From Bacteroidetes bacterium HGW-Bacteroidetes-10 (lineage in GTDB: Bacteria; Bacteroidota; Bacteroidia; Bacteroidales; UBA932): 64,000 nt of DNA. Positions within the stretch are counted from its first letter, which is position 1; every line of letters begins with the position of its first letter. The notes beneath the pieces are model-generated. The model made no database searches and was not told the origin of the DNA. It saw only the letters and a program-made list of their open reading frames with translations. Below are positions 53,527 through 63,270 of the stretch, in pieces. The DNA lies in assembly GCA_002842695.1 (NCBI GenBank), contig PHDT01000016.1, positions 1 through 64,000 on the forward strand, in the 5' to 3' direction. The translations under genes and the position numbers were made by a program.

Positions 53527-54183
53527 TTAAAATTTTATTACAACTGTTGCCAGAAATAGTGAGCTGAATGCTGTAATTGCTGCTGCCTTGTGGTACGGCT
53601 TCAGCTTTGGATTATCCTCCTGCAGGCCGCTAAGAAGATTTGTGGCAATCATGCTGGAGAGGTGAATTACTGAAAGTACCCTGTGGATTCTGAATTTTGT
53701 GAATCCCTTTGCCCTGTCGTGCATTACCGGAGGCTGAAAAAGTGCTATCGCAGCAGAAGAGAAATAGAATACATTTGAGAGTCCTGCAAATGTCTCATGC
53801 AGATCTTTATTCCTCTCATTCCCCTTGTAAAGTTGCTGACCTGTTATTCCGGCTCCTATCATGCTGAGCAGCGATGCGTAGCCAAGATACTGGTGTGCTC
53901 TGACGGTGTATGACCTGATGTTCATTTCGAGGTTTCTGGAATCTTCTGAGAGTTCAAATACATTGAGATTTCGCATCAAGCCCTTTTTTCCCCACAGCAG
54001 GCGTTGGGTAAAAAGGTAATTTTCAGGCAAAAGCGACTCCTCTTCTGAATTTAAAAGAGTATCCGCAACCTGAACTTGAGCCGTAAGTGTATCTTTAGCA
54101 GGTGTTTCTAATTTAAGAGTATCCTGCGCGCCTGCATTTATTGCAGCACAAAGGATTATTACTGATAAAATAATTCTTTTCAT
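53527..54183 (-). CDS. Predicted b561-like membrane protein with signal peptide
   Basis: 218 aa from ATG 54183 (MKRIILSVIILCAAINAGAQ). After an acidic linker there are four hydrophobic helices with His at their ends: VRAHQYLGYASLLSMIG, HETFAGLSNVFYFSSA, FRIHRVLSVIHLSSMIATN and PYHKAAAITAFSSLFLA. This pattern suggests a di-haem b561 or ferric-reductase-like electron carrier. Operon partners are the small protein and secreted protein downstream and a His-rich protein upstream. Confidence 0.65.
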   Translation of the reverse strand: MKRIILSVIILCAAINAGAQDTLKLETPAKDTLTAQVQVADTLLNSEEESLLPENYLFTQRLLWGKKGLMRNLNVFELSEDSRNLEMNIRSYTVRAHQYLGYASLLSMIGAGITGQQLYKGNERNKDLHETFAGLSNVFYFSSAAIALFQPPVMHDRAKGFTKFRIHRVLSVIHLSSMIATNLLSGLQEDNPKLKPYHKAAAITAFSSLFLATVVIKF

Positions 54184-54318
54184 ATCGGTACAAAATTTAG
54201 TAGTTATTTTATTCACAAGATGGATGTCATTATGGTTAATGACCTGAACCTATAAGCATGTTTAAATTGTTGCAATCAGAGAAGATGCAACCAGAACTGG
54301 CCGGTGGCGCCAGGCCTT

Positions 54319-54621
54319 TTAGATTCTCGGCGGTTGCCAGATACTTGAAGTGAACCCGGTACTGACTCTCTCCTCTGAATCCGGAATGAAGTCCAGATGA
54401 GGGAATAAAGCAGCAGTGCGTGATTTTAACTCATTGCAGTTTACATTGTAAACAGATGTATGCGAATGAGAGTGTTCAAAGTGATCTGCTATACCCTGGG
54501 CCGCATTGCAGGTTATCACAGCATGAGTATGAGACCTGGGAAAGAAATCATAGTCTGCCATAATTATAATCAGGCAGATAATAAGAAGTGTCGCAGAGAT
54601 TGATTTCTTTACTTTATTCAC
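54319..54621 (-). CDS. Small His-rich membrane-anchored protein (DUF6769-like)
   Basis: 100 aa with an N-terminal hydrophobic segment (ATLLIICLIIIMADY) and His pairs (PRSHTHAVI, DHFEHSHSHTSV). Resembles the larger His-rich protein at 11137, which precedes a metal RND operon. Expected to bind soft metals or haem-related ions. It lies in a same-strand group with the b561-like genes and the DUF6448 protein. Confidence 0.6.
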   Translation of the reverse strand: MNKVKKSISATLLIICLIIIMADYDFFPRSHTHAVITCNAAQGIADHFEHSHSHTSVYNVNCNELKSRTAALFPHLDFIPDSEERVSTGFTSSIWQPPRI

Positions 54622-54694
54622 AGTAGCAAATATAAAAATCTTCTCCGGATAAGTTCAGAGAAGATTAATATTTATTACTCGAAAAACTATATAA

Positions 54695-55285
54695 TTAGTG
54701 TTTGTGTACTGAACTGCCTCCTTCGGGTACAATAATATCATGGATTGCCTCTATTGTGTGGGTATAATCTACATATGCCTTCACAAACTCCCTGCCCTTC
54801 TCAGACGATTCATTCTTAACCTTGTCCAGCATCTCCACCTTGGCATATTTCTCTCTTATGACCTTGCCAATATGGTTGTTGAATTTTGCAAGAAATGCAT
54901 CAATATTTCTTTCTGAGATAGCCTGGTCACTCATTTTAATAATTTGTTTGGTGGTTCCGGCATGCTTCAGCCCTGTAAAAGGAGCGCCCTCGGTCTCTCT
55001 GTGAAGCCTCACAAGGGTTTCAAGGAAGTGTTTTTCTACTATTGCGTATATCTCCTTATCTCCCGACTTCAAAGAATAGGTCTTATTGAACAGATGAATA
55101 ACCTCCTTCTCCTGCTCAGGTGTAATCCACTTGAGAATTAATTTTACATTGTTGGTTTCAAGTGCAGTTAAAGCATCTTTTACAGTTGGTCCGTCATAAG
55201 AATCGCAATGTGCAGATGCAGGCAATGTACCTGCTATAAATAGTAATGCACTTACAAAAAGAGTTGTTAAAATTTTGGTTTTCAT
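54695..55285 (-). CDS. DUF6448 family secreted protein
   Basis: 196 aa with signal peptide (ILTTLFVSALLFIAGTLPASA), followed at once by HCDSYDGPTVKDALTAL. The HCDxxDGP opening and mainly helical remainder match the DUF6448 family known in Bacteroidota (from memory). Conserved His, Cys and Asp at the new N-terminus suggest metal or haem coordination. C-terminal HKH. Function unknown. Confidence 0.72.
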   Translation of the reverse strand: MKTKILTTLFVSALLFIAGTLPASAHCDSYDGPTVKDALTALETNNVKLILKWITPEQEKEVIHLFNKTYSLKSGDKEIYAIVEKHFLETLVRLHRETEGAPFTGLKHAGTTKQIIKMSDQAISERNIDAFLAKFNNHIGKVIREKYAKVEMLDKVKNESSEKGREFVKAYVDYTHTIEAIHDIIVPEGGSSVHKH

Positions 55286-55382
55286 AATCGCAGAAAATTA
55301 AATTAGTTAGTAATAAAGTACAAGAGCAAAAGTACTGTGCAGTATATTGCTTCGCGACCTACTTTATAACTTGGGACCTAAT

Positions 55383-56513
55383 TTAGTTCTGCGATTGCTC
55401 CCTGAACTCCTTTGGTGTTAAACCGGTGAGCTTTTTAAAAACTCTGTTAAAGGTTGATTTTGTGTTAAATCCACATTCAAAGGCGATTCCAAGAATTGAG
55501 AGATAATTAAATGCAGGATCTACAATCCTGGCTTTTACCTCTTCTACTCTGTAATGATTTACAAAGTCAAAAAAATTGACACCTAACTGTTCATTAATAA
55601 CTCTTGAGAGAAAATGTGACGGAATTTCAAGACTATTCGCCAGTCCGGGAAGGGAAAGATCGGGGTCAAGGTATGGTTTCCGGGAAGACATAAAATCCTT
55701 TAGCCTGATAACATACTGCCCTGCCTCTTCATCGTCTATGACAGTGCCGGAGTATTTTGCCCTCTCTTCTGTCACAAACTGGCTTTCGGTCTCATTAAAA
55801 TTAACAAAAATCTCCTTTTGCTTAAGGCCGAAATAGCCAATAAGTATTATGAAGGCCGAAAGCGACAGCGTGAGCCCATGTGTGCAGAAGACCCATGAAA
55901 ACATATTGAATACATGGTGGATGGTTGCAAAGATCATAAGGGCGGTCCAGATAAATCCGAAAGTGTATATGAGCCTTCTGAGCCAGCCAAGGTTTACATT
56001 TTCAAGAGTGGAGAAATTGTTAAAAATATTTACATCAAGCCTCTTTAAACTTAGAATTGAGAGGACAAAATAAAAGGGGCCGGATATTACAACCAAAATC
56101 AGAAACAGGCTGAAAATCCAGTGTGGATTATGCGGCCCTGCAGTGTGATTCAGCCTTATACCCTCTTCTATATCTGGATATTGTGACGCTGTCAGTAAAA
56201 AAAGGTTAAACAGAACAAACGGAGCAAAATGGATGAGCCTTTTTATATCTGGCTTGAATTCTACGTCAGTAAGGGCAGAGATATAGAGGAACAGGAACGG
56301 CCCGTGCAACAGTAGAAGAGAGATGAAACTAGCAGACAGAACGTGAAAGTTATCGAACAAAGTCTCTGCAAAGAGGGCATAAATACCGGTATATACTCCC
56401 AGATAGATAAGCCATAAAATAAGCACATTATCATGCAATGCCTTCTTCTTCTGAAAAATGAGCAGTGCAAAAAATATTGCGTTAAAAGCAGCTATCAGGA
56501 AAATGTACTTCAT
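55383..56513 (-). CDS. Membrane-bound AraC-family transcriptional regulator
   Basis: 376 aa. The first 230 residues hold about six to seven hydrophobic helices (e.g. IYALFAETLFDNFHVLSASF, LTLSLSAFIILIGYFGL); the last 100 form an AraC HTH (YLDPDLSLPGLANSLEIPSH and GIAFECGFNTKSTFNRVFKK with LTGLTPKEFRE). Membrane AraC proteins in Bacteroidota sense envelope conditions. Located just upstream of the DUF6448/His-rich/b561 genes, which it may control. Confidence 0.85.
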   Translation of the reverse strand: MKYIFLIAAFNAIFFALLIFQKKKALHDNVLILWLIYLGVYTGIYALFAETLFDNFHVLSASFISLLLLHGPFLFLYISALTDVEFKPDIKRLIHFAPFVLFNLFLLTASQYPDIEEGIRLNHTAGPHNPHWIFSLFLILVVISGPFYFVLSILSLKRLDVNIFNNFSTLENVNLGWLRRLIYTFGFIWTALMIFATIHHVFNMFSWVFCTHGLTLSLSAFIILIGYFGLKQKEIFVNFNETESQFVTEERAKYSGTVIDDEEAGQYVIRLKDFMSSRKPYLDPDLSLPGLANSLEIPSHFLSRVINEQLGVNFFDFVNHYRVEEVKARIVDPAFNYLSILGIAFECGFNTKSTFNRVFKKLTGLTPKEFREQSQN

Positions 56514-56556
56514 CTTTTTATTTTCTCTTGAACTCTATTTAGAGATGGCGAGGCAA

Positions 56557-57045
56557 CTAAAGTTTTGCAAACAAAGTCACATAATTATGCCCGTACTTCT
56601 TTGCGCAGAGCGGGCAGTAGGCATAATGGATATAGTAGTCTGAGGCCGATTCGCCGCTCTCTTTGAGGTACTTATCCATCTCTTTAATGAATTTGGGAAT
56701 CTCGTTGTATTTGCCGTCAAAGACGCGTGACACAAAGGTTCCGGAAAGTTCTGCATTCTGCGAATCGGCCACCATTTTCGAAACCGAATAGTAGATTTCC
56801 GAGCGGAAGGCCGACGGGTCGCGGAAGAGAATCAGCGTATCTGCTTTATCCGGCAGATGTGCACCCGCCTTCTCAACCTGGCCGTACATTTTGGTTATCT
56901 TCTTACCGATTGTTGGCGGGAACGGCATGTGAAACAGCGTGGGCATTGTCTCCTTAATGAACAGCTTGTTTTCCCAAACCTCTCTCTTTTTGTCCCATTT
57001 TGAAACGTCAAACTCAGGACAGCACTCATCAATTTGATTTTCCAT
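56557..57045 (-). CDS. Conserved hypothetical protein, 162 aa
   Basis: Cytoplasmic. Begins MENQIDECCPEFDVSKWDKK, and the C-terminus has YCPLCAKKYGHNYVTLFAKL with a CPxC pair. The recurrent DECCPEF plus CPLC layout suggests zinc or thiol chemistry. Adjacent to a membrane protein gene 12 bp upstream on the same strand, so probably co-transcribed. No family assigned. Confidence 0.65.
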   Translation of the reverse strand: MENQIDECCPEFDVSKWDKKREVWENKLFIKETMPTLFHMPFPPTIGKKITKMYGQVEKAGAHLPDKADTLILFRDPSAFRSEIYYSVSKMVADSQNAELSGTFVSRVFDGKYNEIPKFIKEMDKYLKESGESASDYYIHYAYCPLCAKKYGHNYVTLFAKL

Positions 57046-57057
57046 GGTAATATATTT

Positions 57058-57600
57058 TTAGTTATTGGTTTTTGGAAGCTTCTTCACCTCAATTGAGAGC
57101 ATTATGCTGAATACTATCTCAAACACCACCATCAGCAGTGCCAAAACATATGGTTCAAAATTGAGACCCACAATAAGTGCGGTTACCGGAACCAGCACAG
57201 ACATTACTCCGTAAATCTTTGAACTGTAGAGCCATGCATATGGCAGCAGGTGCGCTCCAAAAATCATCGCGATAACCATTACCATCTTGTCAGGAACTGC
57301 AGCGTATACCCACATGGCTATCAGCAGATAAAGCATCTGATTAAGCGAAAAAAGAAGGCCGAGGCTGTTAAGCGGATTCTTTTTGTCGCTGAACTCCACC
57401 TTGATAAGCTTTGAAATAAAATAGGCCAACGGAACCAGCGGTGCTGTTGCACAAAAGGTTAGCATATTCTTCATAAGAATCGGCAGGTCAGTCATGTGAA
57501 CAGCCGCCACCAGCGCCCAGATCACTATCGACCCCAAAATAAAGTGCAGCCCCTTCTTCTGCTTAGTCGCACAGTCGAGTTTAAGTTCAGATAAGTTCAT
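57058..57600 (-). CDS. DUF7010-like integral membrane protein
   Basis: 180 aa from ATG 57600 (MNLSELKLDCATKQKKGLHF). About five to six membrane helices, e.g. GSIVIWALVAAVHMTDL, FCATAPLVPLAYFIS and MVMVIAMIFGAHLLPYAW. It resembles the DUF7010 family. Function unknown. First gene of a two-gene unit with the 162-aa protein. Confidence 0.65.
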   Translation of the reverse strand: MNLSELKLDCATKQKKGLHFILGSIVIWALVAAVHMTDLPILMKNMLTFCATAPLVPLAYFISKLIKVEFSDKKNPLNSLGLLFSLNQMLYLLIAMWVYAAVPDKMVMVIAMIFGAHLLPYAWLYSSKIYGVMSVLVPVTALIVGLNFEPYVLALLMVVFEIVFSIMLSIEVKKLPKTNN

Positions 57601-57704
57601 GTTGTGGATTTTGTTAATCGAATTCAAATATAAGTAAAAATCAATAGGGTATTCCCGGCAAAGTGTGTCTTATATATATCTGACCACCAACTAAACTAAC
57701 AACT

Positions 57705-58934
57705 ATGAGAAAAATACTAACATTCATTGCATTTGCATTTAGCTGTACGCTGGCAATTGCTCAGCCTAACAGGCTGATAACCACCGGTACCATTGAAAGT
57801 CTGGAATCGAAGATCCTTAACGAAACAAGGAGGGTCTGGGTTTATGTGCCGGGGAGCGCGCTCAACGACATTTCAGGCCCTAAGAGTTATCCTGTCCTCT
57901 ACCTGCTCGACGGCGACGCCCACTTTCTGTCGATGGTGGGAATGATTCAGCAGTTTTCCAGAAACACACTCTGCCCGGAGATGATTGTGGTGGGCATCGC
58001 AAACACAGACCGTACGCGCGATTTGACCACATCAAACATATCAGGCCCTATCCGCATGATGGGAAATGCAGTCGCCCCAACTTCCGGAGGTTCAGATAAA
58101 TTCCTCGCCTTCATTGAGAAGGAGCTGATGCCCTTTATCGAATCAAAATACCCCACTCAGCCTTACAAAGTCTTTGTTGGCCACTCTTTTGGAGGGCTGA
58201 CAGTCATCAATGCGCTCATCAACCATCCGCATATGTTCAGCGCATACCTTTCCATCGACCCCGGCATGTGGTGGGACAACGAGAAACTGCTCAGCCAGGC
58301 GCAAAGCGTGCTCAGGAACAAAAAGTTCGAGGGAAAATCGCTTTACATGTCAATTGCAAATACCCTGCTGCCCGGAATGGATTCGGCACAGGCAATGGCC
58401 GACACCACAATGCAATCGCAGTTTTTCAGAAGCATCATGAAGCTCGACGGCGCCTTCAAAGCGAACAAGGCAAACGGACTCAGATATGGTTCAAAATTTT
58501 ATGCTGCCGACGACCACAACTCTATTCCCATTATCTCAATACACGACGGGCTGCGATCAATTTTCAGCTTTTATCAGTTTAACCTGACGGCCGCAGAGAT
58601 TGCCGGTTTTAATGCCGAAACCCTTAAGCGCATCGACGCACATTACGAATCGGTTTCAAAGCTAATGGGCTATCCGGTTAAGTTTCCTGAGATGATGGCC
58701 AATGCGCTGGCCTACCGGTTTATGGGCGAAGGACGAATGGCCGAAAGCGAAATGCTTTTCGCGCTCAACATCAAAAACTACCCCAACAGCTTCAACGTTT
58801 ACGACTCAATGGGCGAATTCCACGAAGCTCAGGGCAACAAACAAAAAGCAATCGAACTCTACAAGAAAGCCCTCTCAATCAGAGAGTTTCCCGTGACACG
58901 GGAGAGGATGGAGAGGTTGCTTAACGAGAAATAG
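57705..58934 (+). CDS. Secreted esterase (PF00756-type) with C-terminal TPR
   Basis: 409 aa. Signal peptide MRKILTFIAFAFSCTLAIAQ, then an alpha/beta hydrolase of the putative esterase family: PVLYLLDGDAHFLSMVG, nucleophile Ser in GHSFGGLTVINAL and the late His in YAADDHNSIPIISIHDGL. The last 60 residues form a TPR-like unit (NVYDSMGEFHEAQGNKQKAI, ELYKKALSI). Such enzymes cleave siderophore or acyl esters; substrate unknown. Monocistronic. Confidence 0.85.
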   Translation: MRKILTFIAFAFSCTLAIAQPNRLITTGTIESLESKILNETRRVWVYVPGSALNDISGPKSYPVLYLLDGDAHFLSMVGMIQQFSRNTLCPEMIVVGIANTDRTRDLTTSNISGPIRMMGNAVAPTSGGSDKFLAFIEKELMPFIESKYPTQPYKVFVGHSFGGLTVINALINHPHMFSAYLSIDPGMWWDNEKLLSQAQSVLRNKKFEGKSLYMSIANTLLPGMDSAQAMADTTMQSQFFRSIMKLDGAFKANKANGLRYGSKFYAADDHNSIPIISIHDGLRSIFSFYQFNLTAAEIAGFNAETLKRIDAHYESVSKLMGYPVKFPEMMANALAYRFMGEGRMAESEMLFALNIKNYPNSFNVYDSMGEFHEAQGNKQKAIELYKKALSIREFPVTRERMERLLNEK

Positions 58935-59026
58935 TCGAGTGCTTGCACTGCGAGATCGCTCGGCGAGCTTGCACTGTGACCCAGAAGCTCTTTACCTCTG
59001 AGGTGCATAGTTGCAGGGTTGTGCTC

Positions 59027-60337
59027 TTAGAACCTCAACGAGTCCCGGGCCATTAGTGTTACAATCTCTTTTTCAAAATTGTACAGTCTGACATGCGTGT
59101 AAGAATTCTCCTTTTCACTCTGAGGAGCGATAACGACAAAGCTCATTGTTGCTGGAACCACGCTGTTATGGTCAATCCATGTTCCCGAATTTGCATAGAT
59201 CGATTTCTGCCCCTTATGGTTATTTGATGCAATGATTTTAGGATCGTGAGTATGTCCGAATATGACTACTCTGGCCTCTGACTGCGGATTCAGAAAGTAC
59301 TGATTCCTCGCCTGAAAGTCAGATTCTCCCGCTTTGGCAGCATTAGCAATTGCCTGGCTTACAGGAATGCCGACAGCTACTTTATTATGCACCTGCCTTT
59401 GATCCCATGTATCCTGAATACCCTTGTAGAGTTTAACATCTATATGTCCTCCCCGGATACTCTGATAAGGCAGTACATCATTTACAGAATATGCTCCCCT
59501 GAAACCATCCATATTGGTCACTATAATTTTCTCGTCAAACTTGTTTGGAATTGTAAACCGTTCTAGAGTTCTGCTCCATACATTCCAGTACAGGAAAAGC
59601 ATAAGCTGACTGGGGTTTCCTAATATGTTGGGGGTAACTTCGGGTATTACATCAACAGCCGGCGGAAAGTTGTTTATATAACTATGAACTCCAATTCTTG
59701 TAAAGAAGTAGCCGGGAGGTGTGATTGTTCCCGGAGCTATATCCTGATTGGAAATTGGGTCGGGAGCGCAGAAAAAATTATAGCGGTGAGCATGTTCAAT
59801 TGCTATCTGCGGAAAGCCCTGGGGATAATATGTACCCAAACCTTGCTCCTCATCCCTTGCCTGATTAATTCCCGGAAGAATTCTGTCAACATTTTCTGCA
59901 GTAATAGTTAAATCGTGATTACCCGGCACATATGTAACAAGGATTTTTCCCTCTTTTATTATTCTGTTGAAAGCATTTATCACCCCTCTGTTGGCAGACG
60001 CAATACGATTAACATAATCGGCCTGATCCTTACCCTGATATATATCCACAGTTGCCGGAATAAACCACTCATCAAGCATATCCCCTGCAATGACCAGCTC
60101 CTTTACATGACGAGACGACTTTACCTCAGATAGAAAAAGCTCAAGTGACCTGAGGTTTTTGCTGCATTCGGCATAAGATAAATCGGCCCCCAAATGGATG
60201 TCGCTTATTACAACAATTAAATTCCTCTCTTTGCTGCCGCCGGAAAAAGGATCAATAAGCTTCATCTCATCAACCTTCGTACAGGAAGAGAGAAGGCTGA
60301 CAAACAAAACTGCCGCAACAAAATTTAACTTTTTCAT
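59027..60337 (-). CDS. Lipoprotein metallophosphoesterase (UDP-2,3-diacylglucosamine pyrophosphatase-like)
   Basis: 436 aa with lipobox VSLLSSC. Calcineurin-like motifs in order: VVISDIHLGADL, IAGDMLDEWF, YVPGNHDLTI, HAHRYNF and IFGHTHDPKII, giving the two-metal centre. Secretion argues against LpxH itself; a role in phosphate or nucleotide scavenging is possible. A beta-rich tail follows. Monocistronic. Confidence 0.82.
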   Translation of the reverse strand: MKKLNFVAAVLFVSLLSSCTKVDEMKLIDPFSGGSKERNLIVVISDIHLGADLSYAECSKNLRSLELFLSEVKSSRHVKELVIAGDMLDEWFIPATVDIYQGKDQADYVNRIASANRGVINAFNRIIKEGKILVTYVPGNHDLTITAENVDRILPGINQARDEEQGLGTYYPQGFPQIAIEHAHRYNFFCAPDPISNQDIAPGTITPPGYFFTRIGVHSYINNFPPAVDVIPEVTPNILGNPSQLMLFLYWNVWSRTLERFTIPNKFDEKIIVTNMDGFRGAYSVNDVLPYQSIRGGHIDVKLYKGIQDTWDQRQVHNKVAVGIPVSQAIANAAKAGESDFQARNQYFLNPQSEARVVIFGHTHDPKIIASNNHKGQKSIYANSGTWIDHNSVVPATMSFVVIAPQSEKENSYTHVRLYNFEKEIVTLMARDSLRF

Positions 60338-60371
60338 CTGATTTTGAATATGTTTGTAAATATACCGCTCA

Positions 60372-60719
60372 CTACTTAAGCCTCAAAAATTCCCCGTCAA
60401 TTATCATCAGCTTCACCCCGTCAACAGTTTTTGAGCGATGTGAGCTGAGGTCGTCTGAGACAACATAGGTCATTCCGGGTGTCAGCCTGAAGGTAGCACC
60501 ATCCTGCATTTCGCTTTCGAACTCGCCTTCAAGGCAGTGGACAATGTGCCCCTTCTTGCACCAGTGGTCTGCCAGATAACCTTTTGAATACTCGACTATT
60601 CTGATTCTCAGCCCCTCGTATTGCATTGTCTGCCACCAGGCTGTGCCGGTCTCGCCTTTAAATTCCTCTCTTGGAACGCTGCTCCAGTCTATTGTCTGGA
60701 ATGGGATATTTGGGTTCAT
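60372..60719 (-). CDS. DHCW-motif cupin-fold protein
   Basis: 115 aa from ATG 60719 (MNPNIPFQTIDWSSVPREEF). Cupin fold with the ADHWCKKGHIVHCLEGEF block (DHxW/C set), and TPGMTYVVSDD. Small cupins of this type probably bind metal and a small ligand; no enzyme activity is established. Ten bp downstream of the Fic gene, same strand. Confidence 0.85.
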   Translation of the reverse strand: MNPNIPFQTIDWSSVPREEFKGETGTAWWQTMQYEGLRIRIVEYSKGYLADHWCKKGHIVHCLEGEFESEMQDGATFRLTPGMTYVVSDDLSSHRSKTVDGVKLMIIDGEFLRLK

Positions 60720-60729
60720 GGTTAATATG

Positions 60730-61686
60730 TTAAATGAATTTATACTTTGTAGAGTTCTTAAAACCACTTTTTTCTAAAATTCCCTTTTCAACAGCAAATA
60801 GCAAATCACGGCTGGCTGTTGCAGATGATATTTCTCTGAAATTTTTGAGATAATCTTTCCTTGCAAAATCAGCCTCTTTAACTATTGACCTGAAAAGATT
60901 TATTCTGTCAATATTCGTAAGGCTAATGTTCTGAATGCTGAGTAATTCATCAAGAGATTCAAGAATAACTTCAAGCATAAATTCGATGAAAATGGTAGAT
61001 TCTCCCGAATTGTCAGAACCGGCCAATGCTTCATAATACTTTTCCTGACGCTCCTTAATTATGGATTCAACAGGAAGAAATTCAAAAACCGGATATGCTT
61101 TCTTTAATATCAGCGTTTGCCAAAGTCTTCCCATCCTGCCGTTTCCGTCAATAAAGGGATGGATAAATTCCATTTCATAGTGAAAAACACAACTTTTAAT
61201 AAGGCTAATTTCATCATCATTTTTCAGATAGCTGAACAGATCATTTAGCAATGGTTTCAGCAAGTCGCTCTTAGGTGCAACATGAGTTATCTCAGAACCT
61301 CTTACTATCCCTACCGATTTACCCCTGAGCCTCCCTGCCGAATCAATCAGCCCTTTCATAAGCATTCCATGAGCCTCACAAAATGAATCAAAACTATTTG
61401 GATTAAATTTATCCAGGTTTTCATATACCGCAAGAGCATTCTGAACTTCGAGAACATCTTTAGCGGGGCCTGAAACTCTTTTACTCTCAATAATTGCAGT
61501 AACCTGATCAACAGTAAGAGTGTTCCCCTCTATTTCCAGAGAGGATTGAATTGTTTTTATTCTGTTTTTCTTTCTTAACTCTGCCGGAGGTTTATGTAGA
61601 TGGGCCGAATTCACCTCACCAATTCTCTCTGAAATTGAGGCAACCAGCTTGAGTATTTTTCCGGTTATCGTATATGGTGGCTTCAT
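60730..61686 (-). CDS. Fic family protein, class II (self-inhibited)
   Basis: 318 aa. N-terminal inhibitory helix motif SSLEIEGN ((S/T)xxxE(G/N)), Fic core motif HPFIDGNGRMGR (intact His, Gly, Arg) and a C-terminal winged-helix-like domain (SSATASRDLLFAVEKGIL). AMPylates a protein target; the N-terminal Glu blocks ATP in the resting state, so no separate antitoxin is needed. Shares an operon with the cupin gene. Confidence 0.9.
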   Translation of the reverse strand: MKPPYTITGKILKLVASISERIGEVNSAHLHKPPAELRKKNRIKTIQSSLEIEGNTLTVDQVTAIIESKRVSGPAKDVLEVQNALAVYENLDKFNPNSFDSFCEAHGMLMKGLIDSAGRLRGKSVGIVRGSEITHVAPKSDLLKPLLNDLFSYLKNDDEISLIKSCVFHYEMEFIHPFIDGNGRMGRLWQTLILKKAYPVFEFLPVESIIKERQEKYYEALAGSDNSGESTIFIEFMLEVILESLDELLSIQNISLTNIDRINLFRSIVKEADFARKDYLKNFREISSATASRDLLFAVEKGILEKSGFKNSTKYKFI

Positions 61687-61800
61687 TTGTATTTATGCTG
61701 ATAGTATCATATGATAGTATCAAAGGTGCAAGTTTTTAACAGAACTTGCAAAAAATTCATGCAAAATTGTCAATTCTGATTATAGCACGGTCGTGTTAAA

Positions 61801-63180
61801 TCATATCGAATAAATACTCATGTTTTGTATGTACGGCATTCCGTAAGTCCTGTTATAGTAATTGTTCCACGAGTTCCCTATGAGTCCCTGAATATTGCGT
61901 ATTTCCATCTCCAGCAGGTAGAGCTCGGGGAGACTTTTAATCTGGGCAAGCTCACTGGCCCCAATGAAATTATGATCCAGGAAAGAGTTCTCCACTGCAT
62001 AGGCTTTAACAAGGTGCCTCAAAATTGCAAGGTTAGATCTGAAGAGAGTCCTGTCTCTTTCTCTGCGCAGATTTAAATAATCGTGGTTATTTCTGAATTT
62101 TTGGTTTATAATGTATACCGATTCTTTCCTGAACATCTCTCCTCCTATTTCATTGTTTTCGGCTTTTTTGAACAAGGCCGAATACTCTTTATCCTCCTTA
62201 AGAAACGCAGTCAGCTGAGCATCCTTGTTTTGAAAAGCCTCTCTGAGAGTCCGCAATGAATCGACGGAGCTGATATACACATCATTTGCAGCAAGGGGGA
62301 TTGAGAATACCGGAATCGAGGCTGAATCGGCCACCCGCATATCAATGTATTTCTCAAAAATAAGGTTGCTGTATTTTTGGGTTAGTCCGGCAAGCCTCTG
62401 CTCAAGCTCCTTTACCTTAGCCGGCGTCTCCCGCTCTCTGTCAATGTTTTTCTTTCTGGCCGTATAAAGTGAGTCAAACGCACCCTGGCTGTATGTCTTA
62501 TTCTTAAGATCTGTTATAACATAGTTCTGTTTTAATGTTCGCACCTGATATTTAATATGCTGAATTTGATTATCCATTGAAAAAATCGATGCATCAAACT
62601 GAGTTATATTTTTGACAAAAGGATCGATGCCAAGTAATGATACCGGAAAAATCTCATTTTTAGACTTGAAAGTATCATAAAGATGTGAAATCACCGCAAC
62701 ATAATATCTCTTTACATACAAATTACTTTTATTCACCAGATTCTTGTAAATGGTATCGTTTCTGTAACGCTGAATATGAAGGGTTGCCAGTTTCTCGTCT
62801 CTTGTTTTGATTTGCTCTGCTTTTGCTGAAGGTAGCGCGATTAGTTTAGCATAAGATTTATTAGCCGCTTTGTAGTTGTTATACTGCTGAAGACTCTCCA
62901 TATAGATAGAGTACGCCTCCTTAAGCTCAGGAGCAGAACCGGCATATCTCTCATTTAAGTATTTGCCAAAGAAGGTGCCGGGAATTAAAATCGCCCCTCT
63001 GCCAAACTCCTTTACCACAACATCCATTATGAGATAGCTTTTTTCTTTCTCTTTTTTCTGCAGTTGTGCCGACAAAGAATCGGCAGAATTTTTGATTATT
63101 GATGCGAATGATTCACTTTGAGAAAAACCTGAATATGAGCTAAAGGCAAATATCAGCAATAGCGGCAACAACTTTTTCAT
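61801..63180 (-). CDS. Secreted coiled-coil-rich protein of unknown function
   Basis: 459 aa with signal peptide (LLPLLLIFAFSSYSGFSQS). The rest is helical and rich in Lys, Glu, Asn, with long coiled-coil-like stretches (QIQHIKYQVRTLKQNY, KVKELEQRLAGLTQKYSNLI). No known domain recognised. Monocistronic, upstream of a 137-bp region before the hip operon. Likely periplasmic or surface-exposed. Confidence 0.55.
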   Translation of the reverse strand: MKKLLPLLLIFAFSSYSGFSQSESFASIIKNSADSLSAQLQKKEKEKSYLIMDVVVKEFGRGAILIPGTFFGKYLNERYAGSAPELKEAYSIYMESLQQYNNYKAANKSYAKLIALPSAKAEQIKTRDEKLATLHIQRYRNDTIYKNLVNKSNLYVKRYYVAVISHLYDTFKSKNEIFPVSLLGIDPFVKNITQFDASIFSMDNQIQHIKYQVRTLKQNYVITDLKNKTYSQGAFDSLYTARKKNIDRERETPAKVKELEQRLAGLTQKYSNLIFEKYIDMRVADSASIPVFSIPLAANDVYISSVDSLRTLREAFQNKDAQLTAFLKEDKEYSALFKKAENNEIGGEMFRKESVYIINQKFRNNHDYLNLRRERDRTLFRSNLAILRHLVKAYAVENSFLDHNFIGASELAQIKSLPELYLLEMEIRNIQGLIGNSWNNYYNRTYGMPYIQNMSIYSI

Positions 63181-63270
63181 ATTGACTTATATTGTGTTTT
63201 AACAAATATATTAAATATTCATTAAATTAAACATATAAATTAAAAATAAATGGTATAAATATATTCTTTT

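Noticed and set aside
61575-61592. AACTCTGCCGGAG as a family A palindrome inside the Fic gene
   Set aside because: It lacks the A/T flanks and full symmetry and lies within a conserved coding region; chance similarity.
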